From Amycolatopsis pretoriensis (GTDB lineage Bacteria; Actinomycetota; Actinomycetes; Mycobacteriales; Pseudonocardiaceae): 64,000 nucleotides of DNA. Both the position numbers and the translations under genes were made by a program. Numbering within the stretch: the stretch's first letter is position 1; every line of letters begins with the position of its first letter. The stretch is taken from the NCBI RefSeq assembly GCF_900107925.1, contig NZ_FNUJ01000006.1, forward strand, positions 124,001-188,000, in the 5' to 3' direction. The notes beneath the pieces were generated by a model that had not been told where the DNA came from, did not search any database, and was given only the letters and a program-made list of their open reading frames with translations. Below, one piece after another: positions 42,586-50,453 of this stretch.

Positions 42586-43796
42586 GACCGCGGGGCGGCG
42601 CGGCGCAGCCGGAGCGGGACGTGCTCGTGCCCGAACGCCTGGTAGTTGGTGGCCGTGCGGGGCTCCCCCGCGCTCTCCACGCTCTCGATCCGCTCGGCCA
42701 TGCTCCGCAGCAACGTCGTGGCTTCGAGCCGGGCGACGAGGTTGCCCGCGCAGGTGTGCAGCCCGAACCCGAAGGACAGGTGCCCGTGGGGCATCTCGCG
42801 GTCGATGACGAACCGGTCGGGGTCGTCGAACTCGCGCGGATCGCGGGAGGCGCCCAGCCACATCATGAGGATCTTGGCGCCGGCGGGGATCCGGTGGCCG
42901 GCGACCGTGGCACCACCGGGTGCCCAGCGGCCCCCGAACCGGTTCGGGGGGTAGAACCGGATCGACTCCTCCCAGGCCGGCGCCACCAGATCGGGCCGTT
43001 CGCGCAGTTTGCGCCATTCGCCCGGGTGGTCGCCGAACGCGCGGAACATGGACGCGATCCCGGACGTCGAGGTGTCGAAGCCGGCGGCGAACACCGTCTT
43101 GACGAGGTCGCGGGCCTCCTGTTCGCTGATCCGGCCCTCGTCGGCCATCGCGTACAGCTGGGCGCCGAGACCGCCCTCGGCCAGCGATTCCCGGCCGATG
43201 TTCCGTTCGACCCAGGCGACGGCCTCCGCCCCCGCGGCGAGCTTGCGCTCGCGCAGTTCGCTCGGCGGCCCGAAGGCGTTCAAGCCCGCGCTGCCGAACT
43301 TGAGGAGCAGCTCCCGCCCGTCCTCGGGCATGCCGATGACGTCCGGGAAGACCTTGAGCACGTAGGCGACCGCGAGGTCCCGGTAGCCGTCGACGTCGAC
43401 GACGTCCCCGTCGAGCACCCGGTCCAGGAGCGCGCCGGCCTCCTTGCGGAAGTACTCCTCCAGCCACGGGAGGTTCCGGGGCCCGAGCACGTCCATGATG
43501 GCCGACTTGGTGCGGGTGTGCGCCGGAGGCTCCTCGAACAGGACGATCCGCGGCCGGAACGCGGAGTCCTCGTAGAACGGGCGGTCGGTCGAGGAGAACG
43601 TCCGCCAGTCCCGGAGCCCCTTGCGGATCTCGGTGAAGCGGGTCACGGCGTAGTAGTCGTGCTCGGCGATGTGGACGACCGGGCCGAGCTCGCGGACCGC
43701 GCCGTCCGCGGCGAACGGGTCCTGCAGGCTCTCCAGTGCGAACGGATCGATGGCGGTGCTCGGGATCGGTCGGGTGGGCGGGGGAACGGAAGTCAT
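42582..43796 (-). CDS. Cytochrome P450 (soluble, CYP199-like)
   Basis: A 404-residue soluble bacterial P450. The haem-ligand loop is SFGFGLHTCAGN with Cys349; the I-helix has AGFDTSTSG (238-246) where the usual acid-alcohol pair Asp-Thr is kept; the K-helix ExxR is Glu277-Arg280. Overall it resembles CYP199-type enzymes that O-demethylate or hydroxylate small aromatic acids (resemblance judged by eye). Electrons probably come from the ferredoxin-fused reductase at the head of the operon. It starts at ATG 43796, 37 bp after the SDR gene, the largest break in the enzymatic part of the operon. Confidence 0.9.
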   Translation of the reverse strand: MTSVPPPTRPIPSTAIDPFALESLQDPFAADGAVRELGPVVHIAEHDYYAVTRFTEIRKGLRDWRTFSSTDRPFYEDSAFRPRIVLFEEPPAHTRTKSAIMDVLGPRNLPWLEEYFRKEAGALLDRVLDGDVVDVDGYRDLAVAYVLKVFPDVIGMPEDGRELLLKFGSAGLNAFGPPSELRERKLAAGAEAVAWVERNIGRESLAEGGLGAQLYAMADEGRISEQEARDLVKTVFAAGFDTSTSGIASMFRAFGDHPGEWRKLRERPDLVAPAWEESIRFYPPNRFGGRWAPGGATVAGHRIPAGAKILMMWLGASRDPREFDDPDRFVIDREMPHGHLSFGFGLHTCAGNLVARLEATTLLRSMAERIESVESAGEPRTATNYQAFGHEHVPLRLRRAAPRS

Positions 43797-43833
43797 CGGG
43801 TCTCTCTTCGGGTCGCGAATGGACGGAGTTCGG

Positions 43834-44673
43834 TCAGCTCCCGGCTACCCGGCTGCCCGGCACGACACCGTTCTCGACCCAGTCGAGCCGGCGGCGCAGC
43901 GCGGCCACCGCCCGGTCGTGGTGCGGCAGCACGAAGAACTCGCGGTCGCGGATCGCCCGGGACACCAGCAGGGCCACGTCCTCGGCGGGCAGGCCCTCGG
44001 CGCTCTGCCGGGCGCGGAAGTCCTCCATGAAGGCGCGTCGCTCGGCATCTTCGTCGATCGGCACGCCGGCGGGCGCGTTGCGCTCGGCGTCGATCATCCG
44101 CGACCGGACGGGTCCCGGTGCCAGCAGGTGGACGTGCACCGCGCTGCCGCAGGAGCGGAGCTCGATCTCGAGACACTCGGCGAGGCCGAGAACGGCCATC
44201 TTCGAGGCGCAGTACGGTGTCATGAACGGGGTTCCCGACGCGAAGCCGGCCAAGGACCCCGTGATGACCAGGTCTCCGCCGCCGAACCGCTCGAGCAGCG
44301 GAACCGCGACGCGGGCGGTGGTGAGGACGCCGAAGTAGTTCACCTCCATCACCCACCGCCACGCTTCCGTGGCGACGTCGAGGAACCGGCCGCCCGTCTC
44401 GACTCCCGCGTTCGCGCACACGACGTCCACGCGCCCGAAGGCGCGGACCGCTTCTTCGCACAGCGCAACGACATCGTCGTGGCGGGTCACGTCGGCGCGC
44501 ACGCCGATGACGCCCGCGTCCTGGAACTGCCGGACGGCGATGTCGAGGGCCCCGCTTTCGACGTCGCCGATGACGACCTTCATCCCTTCGGACACGAACT
44601 GGCGCGCCATGGCCAGCCCGATACCGCTGGCGCCGCCGGTCACGACGGCGACCCGGTGCCCCTCTTCGTTCAT
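43834..44673 (-). CDS. Short-chain dehydrogenase/reductase
   Basis: A 279-residue classical SDR starting at ATG 44673 with AGGAGG upstream, overlapping the FAD monooxygenase stop by 4 bp. Motifs are TGGASGIG (11-18), CANAGVE (N-A-G), the active-site Ser in VITGSLAGF and YCASKMAV (Tyr-x3-Lys). The C-terminal extension of about 40 residues includes FFVLPHHDRAVAALRR, typical of a cofactor-pocket-closing tail in one actinobacterial SDR subgroup. It presumably oxidises a ring or side-chain alcohol in the pathway. Confidence 0.87.
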   Translation of the reverse strand: MNEEGHRVAVVTGGASGIGLAMARQFVSEGMKVVIGDVESGALDIAVRQFQDAGVIGVRADVTRHDDVVALCEEAVRAFGRVDVVCANAGVETGGRFLDVATEAWRWVMEVNYFGVLTTARVAVPLLERFGGGDLVITGSLAGFASGTPFMTPYCASKMAVLGLAECLEIELRSCGSAVHVHLLAPGPVRSRMIDAERNAPAGVPIDEDAERRAFMEDFRARQSAEGLPAEDVALLVSRAIRDREFFVLPHHDRAVAALRRRLDWVENGVVPGSRVAGS

Positions 44674-45899
44674 CGCCCCTCCTGAGCCGCGAACGCCGGG
44701 GTTTCCAGCGACCGCGGGAACATGAGCCGGGCGCGGACCGCCTGCTCGTCGTCGGTGAGCTTCCGGACCCGGGCCCACGCCGCGGCTCCGTCCGGCGTCG
44801 CGGTGGAGCCGAAGATGAACTTCTTGTTCGCCGACGCAGTCGGCGACACCAGCTCTTTGAACACGCGACGACGTTCGTGGGCGTAGCGGTCGAGCACCCA
44901 GTCGTCCGAGCGCCCGTGGACGACCGAGCCCAGGGCGTCGACGAGGAGGTAGGTGTCGAACAGCCCGCTGGTCAGCCCGAGGCCCCCGGTGGGGTTGGTG
45001 GCGTGGGCCGCGTCGCCGGCGAGCAGGACCCGGTTCGACCGGAAGGCGGGAGCGCAGCGCTGGTGCATCTTGTACGTGCTGTACGCCTGCAGCTTCCGCC
45101 GGTCCTCTTTGGGCAGCAGCGTGTCGAAGAAGCAGCGCATCCGGTGTTCGACGCTCTCGGGTGACTCCGCGACCGGATCGCTGTAGGTGTAGCGCCAGAG
45201 CCCGGCGTCACCGGAATTGTCGATCTTGACGATGATCGCGCCGTACTGTTCGTCGACGACGAAGGTGGTCTGGTCGAATCCTTCTTCCTCAAACGGGTAG
45301 TGGACGTCGGTCGCCACGAAGCGCTCCGGCCACGTGAAGCCGTCGAAGGGCATGCCCAGCAGGTTCCGCACGCCGCTGCTCGCGCCGTCGGCGCCGATCA
45401 CCCACGCGGCGGTGTGGCGTTCGGGCGAGCCGTCCGGGAGCAGCGCGGTCACCACCACCCGGTCGCCGGCGTCCCGCAGCCCGACGACGTTGCGGCTCCA
45501 GCGCACGTCCACGGGTAGTGAGTCCCGTTGGATGACATCGAGCACGACGTCGACGAGCCGGTCTTGGGCGAGGTGCAGGTTGTACGGGTGCGCGACCGTC
45601 CCTTCGAGGGTGGACAGCCCGTACCGGACGCGCTCGCCGGTGCTCCAGTTCAGGAAGCAATAGTCCTTCTTCTTGAAGCCGACTTCGACGGCGGGGGCGA
45701 GGATGCCGAGCCGGTCCAGCCCCTCGAGGGTGGCCCAGTGGTAGACCACCGCTCGCGGTGCCCGGGCCACGTCGGCGTTCCGTTCGAGCACAGTCACGGG
45801 AATGCCCTGCCGGGCGAGTCCGAGCGCGTTCAGCATCCCGACCGGACCACCGCCGACGATGACCACGGGCCGAATCTTGCCTGCGCTGTCGTGTTCCAC
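44670..45899 (-). CDS. FAD-dependent aromatic monooxygenase (PheA/TfdB/NicC-like)
   Basis: A 409-residue class-A flavoprotein monooxygenase starting at GTG 45899 with AGGAG upstream. It shows VVIVGGGPVGMLNALGLARQG (GxGxxG), the DG motif WVIGADGASSGVR and the GD motif RVLLAGDAAHATNPTGGLGL. These enzymes use NAD(P)H directly to hydroxylate activated aromatic rings; NicC (6-hydroxynicotinate 3-monooxygenase) is one example of the class. In this operon it could make the para-dihydroxylated ring that the NicX-like enzyme needs. Substrate is inferred only. Confidence 0.88.
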   Translation of the reverse strand: MEHDSAGKIRPVVIVGGGPVGMLNALGLARQGIPVTVLERNADVARAPRAVVYHWATLEGLDRLGILAPAVEVGFKKKDYCFLNWSTGERVRYGLSTLEGTVAHPYNLHLAQDRLVDVVLDVIQRDSLPVDVRWSRNVVGLRDAGDRVVVTALLPDGSPERHTAAWVIGADGASSGVRNLLGMPFDGFTWPERFVATDVHYPFEEEGFDQTTFVVDEQYGAIIVKIDNSGDAGLWRYTYSDPVAESPESVEHRMRCFFDTLLPKEDRRKLQAYSTYKMHQRCAPAFRSNRVLLAGDAAHATNPTGGLGLTSGLFDTYLLVDALGSVVHGRSDDWVLDRYAHERRRVFKELVSPTASANKKFIFGSTATPDGAAAWARVRKLTDDEQAVRARLMFPRSLETPAFAAQEGR

Positions 45900-45923
45900 G
45901 ATGAGCTCCTGCCTCTGGCGTTC

Positions 45924-46895
45924 TCAGGCGTCGATGACCAGTCCCGCGCCGATTCCGCGCGAGCAGCAGATCATCATCGTTTCGGTGGCGGCTCGTTCGT
46001 CCTCGGTGAGGATCGAGTCGCGGTGGTCGACCGAGCCGGCGAGCACCGCGGTTTCGCAGGTGCCGCAAGTCCCCTCCCGGCACGAGGAGATGACGGGGAT
46101 GCCGCGTTCTTCCATCACCTCGAGGATCGACTTGTCCGCCGGCACCTCCAGTTCGATCCCGGAGCGGTCCAGCGTGACCTGGAAGGCCTGTCTTTCGGCC
46201 GCGGACGCCTCGGTGGCGATCGGGGCGAAGCGCTCGACGTGCAGGACGCCGCGGGCACGGTCCCCCAGCCGTGCCGCCAAGGCGTCGAGCAGCCCGTGGG
46301 GACCGCAGGCGTAGACCAGTTCCCCGTCGGCCGGATCCGGCAGGACCGCGGCCAGGTCGGGCACGCCGAAGACGTCGTCGGGGCGCACCAGGACGCGGCC
46401 GGGGAAGCGCGCCGCGAGCTCGCCGGCCCAGGCCATCGAAGCGGCGGTGCGCCCGAAGTACGCGAGCGTCCACGGCACCGCGGCCTGCTCGGCGCTCTCG
46501 ATCATCGGCACCAGCGGCGTGATCCCGATGCCACCCGCGACGAAGCGGTAGGCGGCCGCCGGGTGGAAGACGAAGTTGTTGCGCGGTCCGGTGCAGGTGA
46601 GGACATCACCGGCGCGCAGTTCGTCGTGGACGTAGGCCGATCCCCCGCGTCCGTCGGGTTCGCGCAGGACCGCGACGCGGTAGCAGCCGGTGTCGGCCGG
46701 GTCCGAGGTCAGCGAATACTGGCGCACCAGGCCGTTGGGCAGGTGGAAGTCCAGGTGGGCGCCCGGCTCCCACGGCCGCAGGGCTCCGCCGGCCGGGTCG
46801 ACCAGCACGAGCTCGGCGACACCCGCGGCCGGCGTCCGGATCGAGCCGACCTCGACCTGGAACGACGACCCGTTCTTGCCGGTGTCAGGGGACAT
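45924..46895 (-). CDS. Ferredoxin-fused oxidoreductase (VanB/phthalate dioxygenase reductase type)
   Basis: A 323-residue electron-transfer protein starting at ATG 46895, with GAGGGAG upstream. Order of domains: flavin-binding barrel (LVRQYSLTSDP), NAD domain (FVAGGIGITPLVPMI; YACGPHGLLDAL), and C-terminal plant-type 2Fe-2S ferredoxin with Cys-x4-Cys-x2-Cys in SSCREGTCGTCETAV and a last Cys in MMICCSRG. One polypeptide can therefore carry electrons from NADH to the P450. It is the first gene of the operon and diverges from the LysR regulator. Confidence 0.9.
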   Translation of the reverse strand: MSPDTGKNGSSFQVEVGSIRTPAAGVAELVLVDPAGGALRPWEPGAHLDFHLPNGLVRQYSLTSDPADTGCYRVAVLREPDGRGGSAYVHDELRAGDVLTCTGPRNNFVFHPAAAYRFVAGGIGITPLVPMIESAEQAAVPWTLAYFGRTAASMAWAGELAARFPGRVLVRPDDVFGVPDLAAVLPDPADGELVYACGPHGLLDALAARLGDRARGVLHVERFAPIATEASAAERQAFQVTLDRSGIELEVPADKSILEVMEERGIPVISSCREGTCGTCETAVLAGSVDHRDSILTEDERAATETMMICCSRGIGAGLVIDA

Positions 46896-47013
46896 GACCC
46901 GCTCCCTCGAAATGGACGTCTTCGGTGGCTTCTCGCCGATCCGCGTGCACCTCAAGGAAGCTAGGCGGGCCGACGGGCACCGTGGTCCGACTCACGCGGG
47001 CCCGGATCGACCC

Positions 47014-47031
47014 ATAGCTTTCGCGTATAGT
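47014..47031 (+). promoter_or_regulatory. LysR box overlapping a leaderless promoter
   Basis: ATA-N9-TAT at 47014-47028 contains a T-N11-A core (47015-47027), the classic LysR-type binding motif. It overlaps a -10-like TATAGT (47026-47031) whose end lies six bases before the regulator ATG (47038). This spacing would put transcription start at or next to the start codon, giving a leaderless mRNA; no Shine-Dalgarno sequence is present. Confidence 0.55.
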
Positions 47032-47037
47032 CACTTG

Positions 47038-47967
47038 ATGGAACTTCGGCAGATGCGATACTTCGTCGAGATCGTCCGGCACGGCTCGATCTCGGCGGCG
47101 GCGAAGACGCTGCACATGAGCCAGCCGCCGCTCAGCGCGACGCTCGCGTCTCTGGAGAACGAGCTCGGCGTCCGGCTGCTCGAACGCACCGGCCGCGGCG
47201 TCGTCGCCACCGAGGCCGGGCAGCTGCTCATGGAGCGCGGGGAGCAGATCGTCCGCGAATCCGATCAGCTGACCGCGGAACTCAAGAAGCACGGCGTCGG
47301 CGTGCTCGGCTCGCTGCGGCTCGTCGCGTACATGCCGTACGTCCAGACCCTGCTGCCGCGGATGCTGACCGCCTACCGCCAGGTGGCGCCCTCGGTCGAC
47401 ATCCAGATCCTCGACCTGCGCCCCGAGGAAGCGCTCGCGGGACTCGAACGCGGCACGGTCGACGTCGCGCTGATCACGACCAGCAACCGTGACCTCAGCG
47501 CGCACCTCAACCGGGCCGCGGTGAGCATGCAACCGCTGACCGAGATCGACCTGGTGGCGGTCCTGCCACCGCGCGGCACCTGGCCCCAGGCGATGACGTG
47601 GGCCGACCTGGCCCGGCACCCGGTGTTCGCACCGCCGATCTCGTCACGCTTCCCCGGCCTCGGGAACCTGGTGCTGTCCGAGCTCGCGCAGCATTCGGAG
47701 GTACGGCCCGACATCCGGACCGTCAACCAGCACCAGGCGGTGTGGGCGCAGGTGTCCGCAGGAATGGGCGTCGCGGTGAGTGTTCGCGCGCCGACCAGCA
47801 TCACCGCCGGCTGTCCCGTGACGATCCGCCCGCTCGCGGAAGGACAGCGCACGCTGACCATGGAGCTCGTCTGGCCGAAACAGCGCCAGCTTCCCGAGTC
47901 CGTCTCCCGCTTCCTCACGGTGGCCCGGAACCTCCACGACCTCCGTACCGATCCGGAGCAAGGATGA
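47038..47967 (+). CDS. LysR-family transcriptional regulator
   Basis: A 309-residue LysR regulator. The N-terminal HTH is MRYFVEIVRHGSISAAAKTL through HMSQPPLSATLASLENELG, followed by VRLLERTGRGVVATEAGQ. The co-inducer domain begins near GSLRLVAYMPYVQTLLP. It diverges from the long catabolic operon (start 46895), the normal position for its activator. ATG 47038 is chosen because it gives the standard M-E-L-R-Q-M-R-Y-F start and fits the leaderless promoter; longer frames upstream cross the promoter. Confidence 0.9.
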   Translation: MELRQMRYFVEIVRHGSISAAAKTLHMSQPPLSATLASLENELGVRLLERTGRGVVATEAGQLLMERGEQIVRESDQLTAELKKHGVGVLGSLRLVAYMPYVQTLLPRMLTAYRQVAPSVDIQILDLRPEEALAGLERGTVDVALITTSNRDLSAHLNRAAVSMQPLTEIDLVAVLPPRGTWPQAMTWADLARHPVFAPPISSRFPGLGNLVLSELAQHSEVRPDIRTVNQHQAVWAQVSAGMGVAVSVRAPTSITAGCPVTIRPLAEGQRTLTMELVWPKQRQLPESVSRFLTVARNLHDLRTDPEQG

Positions 47968-48215
47968 GCGTCTACGACCAGGGTCACCGGGTGACCGACC
48001 ATGCCCCGGAGCGGCACCCGCACGTTCACCTCACCCCGGCCGTTCTTGCGCGGCTCGCCGTGTGCCACCCCTGGACGAAGCCGGTGACGGTCGCCGGCGG
48101 ATCTCCGCGACGTCGCGGTTCGCGCCGTCGATCACACGGGGACATCGTCCCGCCGCTCCCCGCAAACGGAAGTCTCCCGCTACTAGACGACCGGTCCAAT
48201 AGAGTGTTACGGTGA
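47964..48215 (+). CDS. Small hypothetical ORF after the LysR gene
   Basis: An 83-codon frame begins at ATG 47964, overlapping the LysR stop by 4 bp, with GGAG six bases upstream. The product is rich in His, Pro and Arg (MSVYDQGHRVTDHAPERHPH at the start) and has no recognisable domain. Its end runs into the operator of the next regulator. It may be a truncated gene or non-coding; about 250 bp otherwise hold nothing recognisable. Confidence 0.25.
   Translation: MSVYDQGHRVTDHAPERHPHVHLTPAVLARLAVCHPWTKPVTVAGGSPRRRGSRRRSHGDIVPPLPANGSLPLLDDRSNRVLR
48181..48199. promoter_or_regulatory. TetR operator, copy 1 (regulator promoter)
   Basis: TACTAGNNGACCGGTCNAA, with core palindrome GACCGGTC (48189-48196), lies 21 bp before the TetR start. 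The same 19-bp pattern occurs upstream of the amidase at 48847-48865. GACC/GGTC half-sites recall NemR- and AcuR-type operators. Confidence 0.65.
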
Positions 48216-48219
48216 CGCC

Positions 48220-48807
48220 ATGCCCGCTTCCAAGATGGACACTCGCCAGGTCATCCTGGACACCGCGCGGCGGATCGTGCTGGCCAAGGGGTACGCCGCG
48301 GTCGGCATCACCGAGGTGCTGAGTGCGGCCGGCGTGCCGAAGGGGTCGTTCTACCACTGGTTCGAGTCGAAGGACGCCTTCGGCGAGGCGATGATGAAGA
48401 GCTACTTCGACGACTACTTCGCAACCATGGACCGCATCGCCGCCCAAGCGGAGAAGAGCGCGGCCGAGCACGTGATGGAGTACTGGCAGTACTTCTACGA
48501 CACGCAGGCCGCGGACCACTGCCAGGGCGGATGCCTGGTCGTCAAGCTGGGCGCCGAAATCGCGGACCTGTCGGACGCGATGCGGGCCACGACGAAGTCG
48601 GGGACCGCGGCGATCGTCGACCGGCTGGAGAAGATGATCGCCGACGGCGTCGCGGACGGGTCCCTCTCCGTCGACGACACCCCCCGCGCGACGGCCGAGG
48701 CCCTCTACGACATGTGGCTCGGCGCCAGCATGATCGCGAAGATCCACGGCCACCCGCGGCAGCTCGACCGCGCGATGGCGGTCACGCGCCGGACCCTGCA
48801 CGTCTGA
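48220..48807 (+). CDS. TetR-family regulator, NemR/AcuR-like
   Basis: A 195-residue TetR protein. The HTH is near 13-55 (VILDTARRIVLAKGYAAVG; ITEVLSAAGVPKGSFYHWF). The ligand domain has DHCQGGCLVVKLGAEIADLS, whose two cysteines match the region where NemR-like regulators sense electrophiles. A thiol-based switch is possible but unproven. It is followed by the amidase gene 73 bp downstream with a second copy of the operator, so it probably represses both itself and the amidase. Confidence 0.88.
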   Translation: MPASKMDTRQVILDTARRIVLAKGYAAVGITEVLSAAGVPKGSFYHWFESKDAFGEAMMKSYFDDYFATMDRIAAQAEKSAAEHVMEYWQYFYDTQAADHCQGGCLVVKLGAEIADLSDAMRATTKSGTAAIVDRLEKMIADGVADGSLSVDDTPRATAEALYDMWLGASMIAKIHGHPRQLDRAMAVTRRTLHV

Positions 48808-48846
48808 CCACCACGCTCGCCCGCGACACACCGGGCTCAAGCACCG

Positions 48847-48865
48847 TACTAGTAGACCGGTCTAA
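48847..48865. promoter_or_regulatory. TetR operator, copy 2 (amidase promoter)
   Basis: This copy of TACTAGNNGACCGGTCNAA has the perfect 12-bp palindrome TAGACCGGTCTA at 48853-48864. It ends 15 bp before the amidase ATG, immediately upstream of the GAGGAG ribosome binding site, where bound repressor would block transcription. Confidence 0.7.
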
Positions 48866-48879
48866 CGAGGAGAAGACAC

Positions 48880-50289
48880 ATGTCCACCGATTTCATCTGG
48901 TCCGACGCGACCGAACTCGCCGAATCGATCCGCACCGGGAAAGTGTCCTCGGTCGAGGTGGTGCAGGCGCACCTCGACCGGATCGACGCCACCAATCCGA
49001 AGATCAACGCCATCGTCACCCTGGCGGAAGGCGCCCTCGAAGCCGCGAAGGCGGCGGATGAGGTGCTCGCGTCGGGCGCGCGGGTGGGGCCCCTGCACGG
49101 CGTGCCCTTCACGGTCAAAGACTCGTTCGACACCGCCGGGGTGCTCACCCAGCGGGGTTCGCCGATCTTCGCGGGGCGCGTTCCGGACACGGACGCCACG
49201 GCGGTGGCGCGCCTGAAGCGCGCCGGCGGGGTTCTCCTGGCGAAGACCAACCTGCCGGAGTTCTCCTACGCCGTCGATTCGGACAACCTCCTGACGGGCG
49301 AAACGAACAACCCCTGGGATCTCGGCCGCACGGCCGGCGGCTCGAGCGGCGGGGAGTCCGGGGCGATCGCGGCCGGGATGTCGCCGCTCGGCCTCGGCAG
49401 CGACCTGGCCATCTCGGTGCGCGGACCGGCCGCCAACACCGGCATCGCGGCCCTCAAGCCGACGCACGGGCGCATCCCGATGACGGGCGCCTGGCCGCGC
49501 GAGCCGCGCCGCGACTGGCACGCCGGCCCGATGGCCCGCACCGTCCGCGACCTCGCGCTGGCCTACTCGTTCCTCGCCGGTCCGGACGGCGCCGACGGCT
49601 TCTCCTCCACCGTCCCGGCCGCGTTCGACGCCGGCCTGGGCGCGTCGCCGGCCCGGCCCGTCCGCGTCGGCTGGCTGGTCGACTCCGGCCTCGGCCCGGT
49701 CGACAGCGAGGTGGCAGCGACCGTCGCAGCGGCCGCCGAAGCACTGCAGGGTGCCGGAGTTCACGTGGAAGCCGTGCGCATCCCGGCGCTCGAGCGCGAC
49801 AACCCGCTCGAGTTGTTCACCCTGCAGCACGTCATGGAGGTGAAGCCGTCCTACGCGGCGGCCACCGCGGGTCACGAGGACCAGATGTACGTGGCCTCGA
49901 AGTACATGCGCGACGCACCCGAAACGTCGATGACGGACTATGTGCGGGCTGAGCAGGGCATCGAGCGGCTCCGGGATGGTTTCGCGGCGTACTTCCGCCA
50001 GTACGACGCGCTGCTGCTGCCGGTGACCACAGTCCCCGCGCACGAGCACGGGACCACGGAGCTCACCCTCGAAGGCCGGACACTGAGCATCTTCCACGTG
50101 ATGTCGGCGACCGTCCCGTTCAACCTGACCGGGCTCCCCGCCCTCTCCCTGCCGTTCGGGACGACCGCCACCGGCCTGCCGATCGGCGTGCAGCTGGCGG
50201 CCGGCTGGCACGCGGAGTCGACCATCCTGCACCTCGCCGCGCTGCTGGAGACACTCAGCCCGGTCCGCGACCGGCATCCCGTCCTCTGA
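48880..50289 (+). CDS. Amidase-signature family hydrolase
   Basis: A 469-residue amidase with the Ser-cisSer-Lys triad: Lys80 (PFTVKDSF), cis-Ser155 in GGSSGGESGAIAAG, and nucleophile Ser179 in GSDLAISVRGPA. The 24-residue gap between the serines is standard. The usual G-G before the nucleophile (GSDxGGSIR) is replaced by A-I, which may alter the oxyanion hole. It probably hydrolyses a small amide or ester; substrate unknown. It is preceded by a TetR operator and GAGGAG, and followed by a decayed metallo-hydrolase gene. Confidence 0.87.
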   Translation: MSTDFIWSDATELAESIRTGKVSSVEVVQAHLDRIDATNPKINAIVTLAEGALEAAKAADEVLASGARVGPLHGVPFTVKDSFDTAGVLTQRGSPIFAGRVPDTDATAVARLKRAGGVLLAKTNLPEFSYAVDSDNLLTGETNNPWDLGRTAGGSSGGESGAIAAGMSPLGLGSDLAISVRGPAANTGIAALKPTHGRIPMTGAWPREPRRDWHAGPMARTVRDLALAYSFLAGPDGADGFSSTVPAAFDAGLGASPARPVRVGWLVDSGLGPVDSEVAATVAAAAEALQGAGVHVEAVRIPALERDNPLELFTLQHVMEVKPSYAAATAGHEDQMYVASKYMRDAPETSMTDYVRAEQGIERLRDGFAAYFRQYDALLLPVTTVPAHEHGTTELTLEGRTLSIFHVMSATVPFNLTGLPALSLPFGTTATGLPIGVQLAAGWHAESTILHLAALLETLSPVRDRHPVL

Positions 50290-50453
50290 CGGCCAAGAGG
50301 GCACGGTGCGCGGAACCACAGGTTCGAGGTCTCGGCCGGGCTCGGCGGCCGTACCTCCGCCCCGCGCCTCAGCCGTTGTGCCAGCGCCCTCCCACTTCGC
50401 GGACCAGTGCTCCCACCACCGGTCTGTCCACAGTGGATCCAAAGAGAACTTCC

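Noticed and set aside
41656..43467. 603-codon frame that would fuse the alpha/beta hydrolase to an upstream domain
   Set aside because: The extra sequence is a shadow of the P450 gene; the hydrolase ATG at 42585 overlaps the P450 stop by 4 bp as elsewhere in the operon.
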